Origin: Halictus rubicundus
Lineage: Eukaryota > Arthropoda > Insecta > Hymenoptera > Halictidae
DNA: 64,000 nucleotides
Reading direction: 5' to 3'
Assembly: GCF_050948215.1 (NCBI RefSeq)
Contig: NC_135156.1
Span: 15,375,257 to 15,439,256, forward strand
Shown here: positions 36,567-47,253 of the stretch, piece by piece
How positions within the stretch are numbered: position 1 is the stretch's first letter
How the letters are laid out: the number at the start of each line of letters is the position of its first letter
Notes under the pieces: generated by a model
Database searches by the model: none
The model's input: the letters and a program-made list of their open reading frames with translations, nothing else
Told to the model about the DNA's origin: nothing
Position numbers and translations under genes: made by a program

Positions 36567-36786
36567 TATATCAATTACAACCAAATAGAATTTTATTTCG
36601 GAAATTAATACTCAGAATCTTCGCCACGAGTCTGACTCCATATCGTAGGGCAAGGGTTTAAAGAAAATCCCGAACACGTCCACACAGATCGGTCAGGATT
36701 CGCTCTTCCTGAAACCTAATCGGCCGTACACCGACTCAAAATCAATTCGAACCGGAAAACGAGTCACTCGCGATTAGAATACTTAC

Positions 36787-36848
36787 AAGGGTTGGCTTCT
36801 GTACAGTCTGGATCTACGTACGATCGGTGCAATGCACTCGCCCTTGTA
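36787..36848 (-). CDS. Candidate upstream 62-bp exon of the Ig-superfamily gene
   Basis: The segment lies between a pyrimidine-rich acceptor (ending gtgttgttggcag) and a strong donor (CCCTT|GTAAGT). Read in phase 0 it gives YKGECIAPIVRRSRLYRSQP and leaves in phase 2, so the split codon TT|G would join in frame to YKDNRAYPW of the exon at 34219. Supporting evidence is limited to the splice sites and the phase match; one in three random exons would match in phase, and no Ig motif is decisive in so short a peptide. If real, it forms part of the middle strands of the first Ig domain. The frame stays open further upstream, so the exon could also be longer at its 5' side. Confidence 0.33.
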
Positions 36849-37373
36849 CTGCCAACAACACAGCCGGAACGATAACAACGTGGCCGGCCACCACGTGTTA
36901 CGCAAGAATATTAGTCGGAGACGTGCAGGTACGAGCGACCGATCGAACAAAGACAGAATCGATCGCGAACAGTGCCGACGAACTTTCCTGGAACGCTGCG
37001 GGACGCAACACCGTTGTTGCGACACACTCGGTCCGGTGTCCGAGGCTCGTGGAAATATCGCACGTGCCCATACAGTATAAAATAAAGCAATAGCTGTGCT
37101 CCGTCTCCTCCCTCTCCCTTCACCCCCCAACTACCACCGCCACCCCCTGGTAATCGGTTCCTCGAATGGAAAAGTCTGGCCGTCGTGAAATCGATTCGAA
37201 ACGCGCCGCACAATCATCGCTGCACAGTCCTTCGTTTTTTCCTTGATCGGAGAACAATTGATGGCGCAATGTCTAGGTCCCCCTATGTCACGTCGATCTT
37301 CCTTTTTTTTATCCGGACAATTAACCGAAAGAAACATCTCTGCCGGCCAAGAGTATTCCCGTTTTATGTATTT

Positions 37374-37381
37374 CTCATAAG
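37374..37381 (+). repeat. Target-site duplication, left copy (CTCATAAG)
   Basis: Perfect 8-bp direct repeat CTCATAAG immediately outside the left end of the hAT element; the partner is at 41196-41203. Eight base pairs is the hAT-superfamily size. Confidence 0.95.
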
Positions 37382-37782
37382 CAACGGCGGATCCAGGGGG
37401 GTGGTCATGGGGGTCATGACCACCCCCTGAGCTGGTTCCAGGACTTTGGTGGACCACTAATTGAACATAATGATTTTATTTATATATTTTGTCACCATAC
37501 AGATTTTATGTAATTACATAAAAAAAAAAAAAAAAAAATATGAAACCCGGTCGCCTAGGACCGCACCACGGCCGGCGGACCGGTGAGATAAAAAGACGAT
37601 CGGAGTTTGTAATAAACAAAAGAAGGTGGCCCTGTGCCGGCGACCCGCGACGGTCAACGGGCGACAGTCAGTCTTTATAGCGTGGCTGAAAGCGAAAGAC
37701 GTGTTCGGTTAATTTTTAGTTATTCCTACACCTTTATAAGTATTCTTAAAAATTGTAGCTGCAAATTCATTAATTTCAAGAA

Positions 37783-40700
37783 ATGGTAAGTAATCAGTTT
37801 CTGTAAAACTACCTATATTATTATGTTTTTATGTACTTATAACTCATATGTTTACAAAAGTTTGTTGTCTGATGTGGGGTGTGAAATTTGCATGGTTTTG
37901 CTTTGTTTGTGAGGTAATGCGCCTGCGCCACCAGCCTGTACTATAGCGAATATATATTTAATATGTATTTGCAACAGTCTGTTGTCTGTTGTGGGGTGTG
38001 AAATTTGCATGGATTTGCTTGCAGGGTGATTCTAAGGGAAAAGGAGATGGTAGTGGTGGATTGAAACATTCATTAAAAAAAATAGATTCATTTTTCCCAA
38101 AGAAACCAAGGCTTGAGATTGCTTACTCGAAAAATTCACCTACAACAACTACAGATGAAAATAATTGTATTGCCGATGCTTCTGCTTCTACAGCTACATT
38201 GCCTACATTAACCATAGATGAAGAAAAAACATGCTCTCCTGTTACTAACGATATTCAGCCTACAATATGTACATCGACTTCTGATTCTGATCAGATAAAG
38301 ACTTCACTTTCTCAACCAAAGTTTGCTTCAGATATTGCTTGTTATATAGGGGAAAATATAAATGATTCAACTAAAGCTATGTTGCTTGAAAAGCATTGGC
38401 AGCCTCCCCCTAATTATACTTTTCCGCATTGTGTTGTTAATAAAAAAGGAAAACAAACAAAAAAATATGCTCAGAAGTCTCACCTTGACAAGTTTCACTG
38501 GCTTGTTTTGTCGCATAAAGACCAGGGTCTTTACTGCAAGTACTGTGCTTTGTTTGTCGTAGCTCCTGGAGGTGGTGTACAGACAAAAACACCTTTATGT
38601 CGACTCGTAAAAGAACCATTAAAAGCTTTCGGTAATTTGCTAGGTGAAAATGGTCTTCTGCTAACACACCAGCGAAACAAATACCACGAATTAGCTGTCC
38701 AAGCAGGGAAGAACTTTTTATTGAGTTTTCATAAACCGGAAATTAACATAATGAACCAAGTAAATAGTCAAAGACTGAAACAAATAAATGAAAATAGAGA
38801 ACGTTTGCGACCAATCGTAAAAACTATAATATTTTGTGGCCATCAAAATATATCGTTACGTGGCCATCGCGACGATGGTAAATTGCTGAACTATGACAGC
38901 GTAGTAGCCGATGAAGGGAATTTTAGAGCCCTTTTAAAATTCCGTATTGATTCTGGCGATATTGCATTGCAGCAACATTTAGAATCTTCAAAATCCAACG
39001 CCACGTACATCAGCAAGACTGTACAAAATGAGTTGATAGATGTTTGCGCAGAAATCATCCAGGAAAACATTTTACAGAATGTGCGGGAAGCTAAATATTT
39101 TTCAATTTTGTTCGATGAAACAACAGATATATCACATATCTCACAGCTGAGCCTATCATTCCGATATTTGCATGATGGCGTTATTAAGGAACATTTTGTG
39201 ACTTTTTGTGATACCTACGATGTTCTTAGACGTGAAGACAACAATTCAGGTGACATAGAGCCTCGATTGACAGGTGTAGCTTTGGCGAAAATCGTTGAAA
39301 ATCTGTGTACCAAATTTAACTTAGATTTATCTTGGTGTGTGGGTATTGGAACTGACAGCTGCTCGGTTATGGCATCAGATACAAAAGGTGCAGTGCAAGA
39401 ATTGATGAAAATAGCCATTCATGCTAAACGTTGCCCGTGCAACAACCATGTGCTCAATAACTCATTGGCAAGATCATCCAAAGTAGTTTCCTGTCGCAAT
39501 ACATCTGGCACAATGAGAAAAGTTGTGGCATTTGCCAATGCATCCGCTAAGAGGCATGAAATTTTTAAAATAGAACTCGGAGCTGCCATGCAAGGTATTT
39601 GTGAGACACGTTGGGTAGAGAGGCATGATGGGCATCTTCAATTTCAAGGAGACAACTTAGTCAAAATTTGTAGCGCTTTGGAGAAGATTTCTGCTTGGCA
39701 AGACAATAAAACTGCCAATGATGCGCATTGCTTGCTGCAAACATTGCGCAGTTCTGACTTTATTATATCCTCCATCTGTTTAAGTGATGTATTAGGTGGG
39801 TACTTCCCTAAATTATTTTATTTCTTATTGTTTGGCAAATGAACTTATACGAGTATACTAAACCTACTTTAAAATTATGTTGTTGTTTTGTTAATATTTT
39901 ATGCTACGAGTACATACCGTTTATATTAAGTTATAAATTCTTAGTTTATGCACTACAGTCACAGTCACTTACTTTTTATTTTTCAGGTACTACTGTATCT
40001 TTAAGCAGAATACTGCAATCGAACTCAATTGATTTAAAAAAAGCTACGGACGCTATTAATGATACTTTAAGTGTTTTACAAAATAAAAGAGAAAATGTGG
40101 ACGTAATCTACCGACAGCTTTTTGAAGAGGCTAAAGAAGTAGCTGAGCAGCTAGATGTAGAAATTAAATGCCCCAGAATAGTATCAAAACAAATACATAG
40201 GGCCAATAACCAACCTGCTCAATCTGCTGAAGAGTATTTCCGCAGAGCTATATACATCCCTCTTCTAGATTCAATAATAAGTGATCTCCAGGACCGCCTG
40301 TCTCCTGATGTACTTAATTTGTTTCAGCTAAGCGTTTTCATGCCAAAAAGCGAATGTAGTAATGAAGACATTGAAACTGTGAAACAACTAGCTACCGACT
40401 ATACATTATTACTAGATAACACTCCATTTTCTGTCATTGTAAATGAATATCGGCTGTGGATGGTGAAGTGGCAGGCGTGGCAGCGGAGCCAGGACATACC
40501 GCAGTCGATTTCTGATCTTATTTTAAATTGTGACATCGATATGTATCCTAATATAAGAAAATTTTTATGTATTATGGCTACACTACCTGTCAGTGTAGCG
40601 ACAGCAGAAAGGTCTTTCTCTACGTTGCGCAGAATTAAATCGTGGCTAAGATCTTCAATGGTTGAAGATCGCCTAACCGGACTGGCACTTCTCCACATTC

Positions 40701-40783
40701 ATAAAAACGTACCCATTGACGTAAATGACGTAATAACGCGTTTCGGGAGAAGACGTAAAAGAAAAATTGATTTTGTTATTTAA
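37783..40783 (+). CDS. hAT transposase (TTF zinc finger, DUF4371 and hAT dimerisation domains), three exons
   Basis: Proposed exons: 37783-37785 (the ATG, donor AATG|GTAAGT), 38025-39795 (acceptor tgcttgcag, donor TTAG|GTGGGT) and 39987-40783 (acceptor atttttcag). The spliced frame has 856 codons. Domains: a low-complexity basic N-terminus (KKIDSFFPKKPR), a TTF-type zinc-finger region around residues 120-210 (FHWLVLSHKDQGLYCKYC), a DUF4371-like core, then a C-terminal hAT dimerisation domain. Likely catalytic residues: D near 363 (FSILFDETTDIS), D near 443 (GIGTDSCSVM), the conserved RW of CETRWVERHDG, and E near 799 (ATAERSFSTLRRIKSW). The join at intron 2 restores SDVLGTTVSLSRILQ, typical of the family. 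It most resembles the '52 kDa repressor of inhibitor of protein kinase'-like and ZMYM-like hAT group. It cuts and pastes DNA at the element's own ends. Length and integrity suggest it could be functional. Confidence 0.9.
37786..38024 (+). other. Intron 1 of the hAT transposase gene
   Basis: Bounded by GTAAGT and ttgcttgcag. The acceptor-side block is partly duplicated upstream (near 37865-37905 and 37978-38015), which may provide an alternative acceptor region. Confidence 0.7.
39796..39986 (+). other. Intron 2 of the hAT transposase gene
   Basis: GTGGGT donor and a pyrimidine-rich acceptor (ttactttttatttttcag). Phase 1 on both sides; removal gives the conserved LGTTVSLS junction. Confidence 0.85.
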
Positions 40784-41195
40784 ATATATGTATTTTGTCT
40801 GTTTCTATTTTGTTTGTTGGAAACCCTTGTCGTACCACCTCTTCACTTTTGCGGAGTTTTGCGTCATACCCCTCGACATACCTCTAGCTGTTATGACAAA
40901 TCATTCACCACGGTTATGGAATATAAATAGGCTGCCTCATTCCGTGCGTGATAGTGCTTCTCTGAATGTCTTCAAGAGAAGATGGCAATATGTACGTGTA
41001 TATGTACAAGTTATTATGTGTTAAGTTTTTCAAGTGTACAATAAAGAATAAATATTTTTAAGTACAGTACTTACGTACATTAATAAAATACCTACTTTTT
41101 ACTTGTATCTATTGTTATCAAAATTAAATTATAAGTTCTTGACTTGACCACGACTATGTGACCCCCCCCTGGCGCCAAAGCTGGATCCGCCCTTG

Positions 41196-41203
41196 CTCAT
41201 AAG
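41196..41203 (+). repeat. Target-site duplication, right copy (CTCATAAG)
   Basis: Identical to 37374-37381; it delimits the hAT element on its right side. Confidence 0.95.
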
Positions 41204-41905
41204 CGAGACTGATGTGTCCTTTGTAATAACAACAGAATAACAGAATTTTTCTGAATGTATTTACTTTGATTTCTTGTATCGGGTTCGCTTTATTTGAATA
41301 TAGATAAAAATAGGACAGTGTTTACTCGATGTGTGACTATGTATTCTCTAGAGGCCTCGGTTCATGGCCCCCTCGCGGGGTATATATAGTTGTGGGACTT
41401 TTATCGGCTAGGCATTTTGGGACATACATTCAGAAAACACTGTACTGCTGGTCTTGCTGTTAGGTTAGCCGATTGTCAATTAAAGTTGAGTGGATGCGAG
41501 TGAAAATAGTGACACAATTATTAAAGACAACCTTGGTCGTGGAATTAAAATTTATTCACAATTGTGGTTTGAGGGGGACTCTGCAAGACGTAGTCGTGAA
41601 TTACATAGTTGTGGTAGAAGATTTGAGCACTGGAAAAGTAGTTGCAAGTGCAACCTTGGTCGTGGAATTAAAATGATTAAAGACAAGGAATTTTCTATTT
41701 GGTGTCAGTTTTTCGTGATTGGTGAAGACAATTTTTCGACGGAGAGGAATATCAGAGTTGATATAGCAATCGACATAGTTTGTGACGAGCTTGCTAGATC
41801 AGGACCGATACCGATCCCCTAAAGATCGATATCAGCAAACCTTTCTCTTTCTCTCTCTTCTGGGTCTGTTTCTGCTCGAGGACCAAGAAGATCGCATGAA
41901 AAGGG

Positions 41906-41928
41906 CTCTCTCTCTCTCTCTCTCTTTC
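41906..41928. repeat. (CT)n microsatellite
   Basis: About 11 CT units. Confidence 0.9.
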
Positions 41929-42224
41929 TGTTTCGAGGGAAAATATTGGGAGAAACGTCCCGCACCATCGACGACTGATTTCTCAGCAAACAGAGAGTTA
42001 AACGACGAAATCACCGCGAAGCAATCGCGATCGATGGGCGCGAGAGATCTTCTCGGAACGAACACTCTCGTGTATTTTCGCCGGACCGCGAGGACCGAAT
42101 TAATTAACTTCCTACAGTCGGTTATTAAAATGAGCAAGAAAGATGAACCGTGGGAAGAACGTCCGAGCCCTGGACACCGGAAAAATTGTTCGGGATGTTT
42201 GGGAAAGCGACGCGAAGCTGAAGA

Positions 42225-42740
42225 GATTTCGAGTCTTCGTAATTAAAACATTTTATTTTCAGAAGAAGTTTAAACAGATTTTTAACATTGCTGACACGTT
42301 CGTGTTATTATTATTTTCTTTTTTGGCTACAGTCTTCGTAATTAAAAAAGTTTGTTTAGCCCGACTAGTTTTATACAATTTAAACAGAGACTGTACAGAG
42401 TGAATTTTGAAAATTGCTGATACGTTCGTGTCGGTACCATTTGTTTGGGCGACAGTCTTCGTAATTAGACGATGTCATCGAATCTAGCCTTCTTCGCGAA
42501 ACGTGGAAAGAGACTGCGGAATGAATTTTTAAAATGGCGAACTTTTAACTGCCACAACTATTTCTAGCGACGACAGTCCTGGTAGTTTGAAGATTTTACT
42601 TAGCCCGACTCGCTTTTTTAAATTTCAGAAAGAGACTGCAGAATGAATTTTTCAAATGGTTACTCTTTGGTTGCCACCGCTGTTAGTATCTATAACGGTC
42701 TTCGTAACGGAAAGATTTTATTCTGATTCGGTTTGTCGTC
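42225..42740 (+). repeat. Degenerate tandem repeat, about 100-130 bp unit
   Basis: GTCTTCGTAATTA occurs at about 42233, 42332 and 42461, with diverged forms at 42567 and 42699; blocks AGAGACTG(C/T)A.A.TGAATTTT and GCTGA.ACGTTCGTGT are also repeated. Confidence 0.65.
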
Positions 42741-45099
42741 ATTTAAAGAGAGAGAGTGTGTAGAATGTATCTCTAAAATAGTGAATTTTTCATCAATGAA
42801 TGAACGAATCAATGAAGCATTACATAGAATTTCATCTAATTGCAGTCCCGAGCAATTTACGCGTTCGTTTAAATGTGCATAACTTTCGATATGCACACTG
42901 TCGACGCAGATACAAATTCCATTACAAAGCTCTCGATAGGTAAAGTGGCGGGCACGAAACGATATTGCAGCCAAAAATATGGCACTTAATACGGCAATTA
43001 ATAATTAAACTTGAATTTCGCAGAAAACAGAATCGAGTAATGAAATTTCGCTTTAGAACGCGATGGCCGCCGTTAAAATATGAGAGCTGCAGTTGACCGA
43101 CCGAAGAATCTCGAATGAATTTATTCGAAAATCTGACCACGTTCTATTCGCTCCGCTATATTTACCATTCTCCGGAAAATGGTTAGAAAAAAAGAAAAAA
43201 CCATAACCAAACATTACGGAATACTCCTTGTCGAAGAAATGAAAAATCTCGAGCGCAGAGGTGATAAATTTTGATCGCGAAGAAATAACGGAGCTCCGCG
43301 GAAATACAGACAAATGTTGCCATTTTACGGTCCCGCTCGATCGTCGGGTGCCGAGCGTTACCGAAAGAAAACAGCGAATGTTAATAGATTACATATTGGC
43401 AGAAGGTCGCGGCGTAATAATATAATAATAATAATATCCGCGTCTGTCGGTATCTGCTCGGAAAATTTATATTTCAACAGGCGACACGGCCGCACGGTTT
43501 TATAGGTTACAGAAACCAATATTTTAAATCAGTTTAATGGACGCCGGTTGCGGTATCGCTAAACGGACCCGTGGATATCAATGGGAGAGCAGCCTGCTGT
43601 AATATACATCAAAAATATCTATCCTCGGTGCCGGGGTAAACTTCCATTATGTCTTTCCCACTGACTAATAGCCTGTCAACTTCGAAATCCGGATTAATCG
43701 GGACCGTGGAATCCTGAACTCGCTCTGCGACCATCTTTGTGTCCACATCGCTGAAAAACAATTCGTTTTTCGAATCCTCACCGGAGGATTCTTGCATTTA
43801 GAATTCTAATTTCGCCTGAAGATAAGGGCGCTATATTTTAAAAGAGTTTTTCTTTGGTAATCTTTGCCTGTATCACTATCTCCAATTTGATAGAAGTGAC
43901 TGTTAATATCAACATCTATTGATAGATTGCAGATATTATACAATTATTGTGGCAAAAACGAGTAGCTGTAGTGTGAAACGAAAATTGGTAATGCAATTTG
44001 AAAGGATGCAACGAAATTTGTAATAGTTCTATTCGTAATGGAATTTGATTACGAGATAATTTCAAATCGAACAGATTAAAAATATCCACAGACGGTCGAG
44101 AAAGTCTCCGTGCACGCTTCGAAGCGGAACAACTTTTTCAAAGTGAGTTCAAACGATGTGAGATTTTTAAGATATTAAAAGAAGTAATTCACTAGCTGGT
44201 GTACAAAAAGAAAATTTTGGAAAAATTGCAATTAGAATTTCAGAAGAAATGTTACAATTTATATTTCACCACTTTTTCACGTGGGTCGCTATATTGACAA
44301 TTTAAAAAATGAATTTTTAAAATCTACTTTCTCGACCGACGGTATTATATTCAGCTTTTAGCAGAATGAATAAAGAGAGAAAGAAATTGCCAAGCGGTTC
44401 TCGCTGAACGCAACGTTTGTTTTGCATGAAAGTCCAACCGGTGATTAAACGGCAGAGAGTAATTCGGGCATCGGATAAAAACGCGAAACCGCGATAAAAC
44501 ATTGGCGGCAGCCTCGCGAAACAATTAGAGGAAATCATCGGGTCGCGGGGACGGGCACGGGGAGGTGGGGGTCGTTTAATGGTTTACATTTGTTCCGGCT
44601 GATTACCGCAGTCCTTTCTCGCTCAGGGCGTCTAGCTTCCCGGGCAACTTTCCTTAATCGACTGCGACTGGAAATTAATTACGAACCGTTCCGCTCGGCG
44701 CGCGCGCCCAGAGCCCGGGGAAAATGAATCGGCGCGAATTAATGGAGGGCAACCCGGCGCCGCGACTCTCTTCGGAAAACCATGGTCTCTCCGGCGAGCG
44801 TGGAAACTCCGTCGCCCATGGGTTTTCCGAACGGAATCGAGAGAGAGAGACCGCGCCGGATCGAATTTTTCAAAGGGAAACTCGAAATGAGCCACCGTCG
44901 AGATATCTTGCATTGCGGTCGTAAGAAAAGGAAAATCGCGCGCGCTATCTTTCCCGTGGTTCGTCCTTTTAATATCCCGCAAGAGGAATGCCGGGAAAAA
45001 GGACGAATGCCGGAAAGGATTTCTCCTCCGCGTCCTCTTCCCTTCTCGTCGAAGGAAAGTCGATACACACCCGCTGCTGTTTTTCTTTAATTCTTAATG

Positions 45100-45490
45100 C
45101 CAGCCGACCATGAGAGCACCTCCTTTTCCCAAATCATCGATCTTCCCAGGCGTTCTTGGTCGATGACACAACATGGAGGAACGTTACTTGTTGTTATGCC
45201 ATTGTTGCTAGGATTACGCGAGAGTCTGTAGAATTTCGATTCTGAAGGTGTATCGGTGTATTTACGCGATTTTATTTCCATTTTTAATGCTCTCCGACTC
45301 GAGCGGATCCGTTTCCCAAATAACAAAAGAAAATCGATCTCCTGAGCACATTTCGTGGAGGAACATGATTTTATGGTTGCGGTATTGCTGCGAGCATTGC
45401 CCGGTAGTGTCTTGGAAACCTGTAAAACTGCGATGCTCGATTTGTATTTACGCGATTTTATTATCATTTGTTTCTACTGTGTCCGACTGA
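45100..45490 (+). repeat. Two-copy degenerate tandem repeat, about 190-bp unit
   Basis: TTTCCCAAAT at about 45125 and 45311, (C/A)(A/G)TGGAGGAAC near 45171 and 45353, and TGTATTTACGCGATTTTATT at about 45256 and 45447. Confidence 0.65.
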
Positions 45491-45589
45491 CAGAAACGTC
45501 CTAATACAGTTAACCGTTAGCACTCGACTGTAAGGCGCCAGTAAAAATTGGTGTATCGTTATTCAAAATATTTTTTACATTATTAAATT

Positions 45590-46100
45590 TTTATGTATTT
45601 AATAAATTACTATACCAGACTGAACGATCTTAAGAACCACCTAAATGAAATTTTTAGGAAACAGGTATTTGACAAAATTAAAAGGAATTATATACAAAAA
45701 TGTCATAATGAAGGAGCGGATTTTGAGTGGCACAAATTTCCAAGTCCAGTAGATCGTCAAATTCAAACTTCAATTTCTAGAATCAGAATTGGGCACTCAG
45801 AAATAACCCATTCATTTTTGTTAAATAAGAAAGAAAATACGATCTGCGATATATGTAATGTACCAATTAACATAAACCACCTAATAATAGAATGCAAAAA
45901 ATATGAGAATAAATGGAAAAATGCTAAGTTGCCTAGATCCTTACCCATTCTGTTAAGTTCTAAGGAGTATATCGCCGGTCTTGCCAAGTATATCAAGGAT
46001 ACAAATATGTATAATATATTGTAAGAAAATGTACCGTGTTGCTAATGACCTTCGATGTTGAAGCAACATTAAACAATTAAATTATATATATATATATATA
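45590..46100 (+). mobile_element. 5'-truncated LINE (non-LTR retrotransposon), 3' end
   Basis: Only the end of the second open frame and a short 3' tail ending in (TA)n near 46082-46100 are present. It lies inside the TTAA-type MITE 45514-46235, whose two halves can be matched to the copy at 58392-58636 on either side of the insertion. The 5' boundary is approximate. Confidence 0.75.
45593..46024 (+). pseudogene. C-terminal part of a LINE reverse transcriptase polyprotein
   Basis: 143 codons without a stop. It contains QTSISRIRIGHSEITHSFLL followed by CDICNVPININHLIIEC, a C-x2-C-x7-H-x4-C knuckle. The 'RLR.GH..LTH..LL' block plus this CCHC knuckle is characteristic of the end of ORF2 in the I/R1/Jockey group of LINEs. 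The endonuclease and reverse transcriptase domains are missing, so this is a dead fragment from 5'-truncated integration. Confidence 0.8.
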
Positions 46101-46579
46101 AACATTTCAGTACTGCACGAATAAATTGCGCCATTTTCGTATGTATAACACGACAAAAAAATATATAGAAGGGTAATTTTCTAGGTTGGAAGAAATGTTT
46201 TGTTTTGGAGTTAAAATAGCTTCGAGCGCAAAGGGTTAACAACAGGAGCAGCAAACAATTTTGTCCACCGATCGCAAGTTGGACGCGCGCAGCGCGGCTG
46301 AGAGCTGCTTTAATATGAATTATCGAAGGATCCGTTTGGTCCAGCGGCTCGATGTTAATAAAAATGGCAGCCGGTGGCCATAAAGGGCTAAAAACATGGC
46401 CCGATCGTAGACTTTCTTTGTGAACAGCCGGGCATAGTTACCGTGGCCCGGGTAAAACGGCTCGGAGAGATTTTCTCGCGGCTCCGATCGCTTATCGGCT
46501 TTAATTAACGCCGAGCACCTGGAACAGCTGCTCGTTGGCTCTCGCAAATAAAAGAGCGCAATCACCGGGGTCCGACCTC

Positions 46580-46636
<57 letters not shown>
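46580..46636. repeat. (CT)n microsatellite
   Basis: About 28 CT units. Confidence 0.95.
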
Positions 46637-46639
<3 letters not shown>

Positions 46640-47096
46640 CATTTACCCTCCCTCTTGTAAACACCCTGCCTACTTTTCATCAGGTTTAATTAGTTACCTG
46701 TAATCGAGGCCCCAATTTCCGCCGGGAATCGGGGCAAAATCGCAGCACAGCGACCCGACGCGATTCGATGTCGATCATTCTGACCGATATCCGTCGATCA
46801 GAATTACGGTGATCTCGATGGCGGACGGTTGATCGACGCGTGGAGGGTTCGCTGTTTCGGTCTCGTCGCACGCGAAAAACACGAACCGCGGGAATAAATT
46901 CGCAAACGGGCCGCGTTTATCGCGATTCCGGTCGCCGCGACGCTGGAATTGCGATCGTTGATCCCGGGACAACCGGGTGCTTTATGGGGTCGGGAATCTG
47001 CTGGGAAATTCCTCCTCGAACATTGCGTTCGAACCGTAAAAATTATTTGCTAACACTGACGACCATCGTCCGCTTCAAACGCGTTCCCATATTTAA

Positions 47097-47253
47097 CCCC
47101 TTGCCGTACTTCGACGAGTCTGGCTCGTCATGAGAATTTCGGACCAAACGTAAACATTAACATTGCGAGTCCGCCTCGCATTCAGAAGTTCGAACCAAAC
47201 ATGAATTGGCGCTTGGGCCCGAATTTTTCCGAGCTAAAAGGTACGGCAAGGGG
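47097..47253. mobile_element. TTAA-type MITE (157 bp)
   Basis: TTAA at 47093-47096 and 47254-47257; perfect inverted ends CCCCTTGCCGTAC. Internally the motif CGAGTC(T/C)G(G/C)CTCG appears twice. Confidence 0.85.

Larger units (their letters stand above)
37382..41195 (+). mobile_element. Complete hAT DNA transposon (3814 bp)
   Basis: The left end starts CAACGGCGGATCCAG and the right end, reverse-complemented, starts CAAGGGCGGATCCAG (14 of 15 bases equal). An 8-bp duplication CTCATAAG lies on both sides. Inside is a spliceable transposase gene in plus orientation with no stop or frameshift, followed by an AATAAA-type signal near 41041. An intact reading frame, near-perfect termini and a perfect duplication point to a young insertion. 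Intron 1 contains a short duplication: a block of about 40 bp ending in gtgaaatttgcatgg appears near 37865-37905 and again at 37978-38015, the second copy just before the acceptor. Confidence 0.95.
41204..45099. other. Non-coding region
   Basis: A single ACAGTG-family MITE end at 41420-41443, a 21-bp repeat (CCTTGGTCGTGGAATTAAAA at 41532 and 41655) and the degenerate repeat 42225-42740. No gene seen. Confidence 0.5.
45514..46235. mobile_element. TTAA-type MITE interrupted by a LINE insertion
   Basis: TTAA lies on both sides (45510-45513 and 46236-46239). Left end CCGTTAGCACTCGACTG; right end reverse-complemented CCCTTTGCGCTCGAAG. Both halves can be aligned with the intact copy at 58392-58636 (for example TCAAAATATTTTTTACATTA on the left). 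The LINE fragment sits between them. Confidence 0.7.

Noticed and set aside
36860..37130. Minus-strand frame MGTCDISTSLGHRTECVATT and a TATA-like TTTATTTTATACTG, suggesting a promoter and first exon
   Set aside because: No signal peptide follows and several frames overlap without preference; a promoter cannot be claimed from a single AT-rich word.
46690..46871. Donor-like ACAG|GTAACT on the minus strand with an open frame
   Set aside because: The frame is arginine-rich GC-driven sequence with no domain, and phase agreement with the Ig gene depends on the frame chosen.
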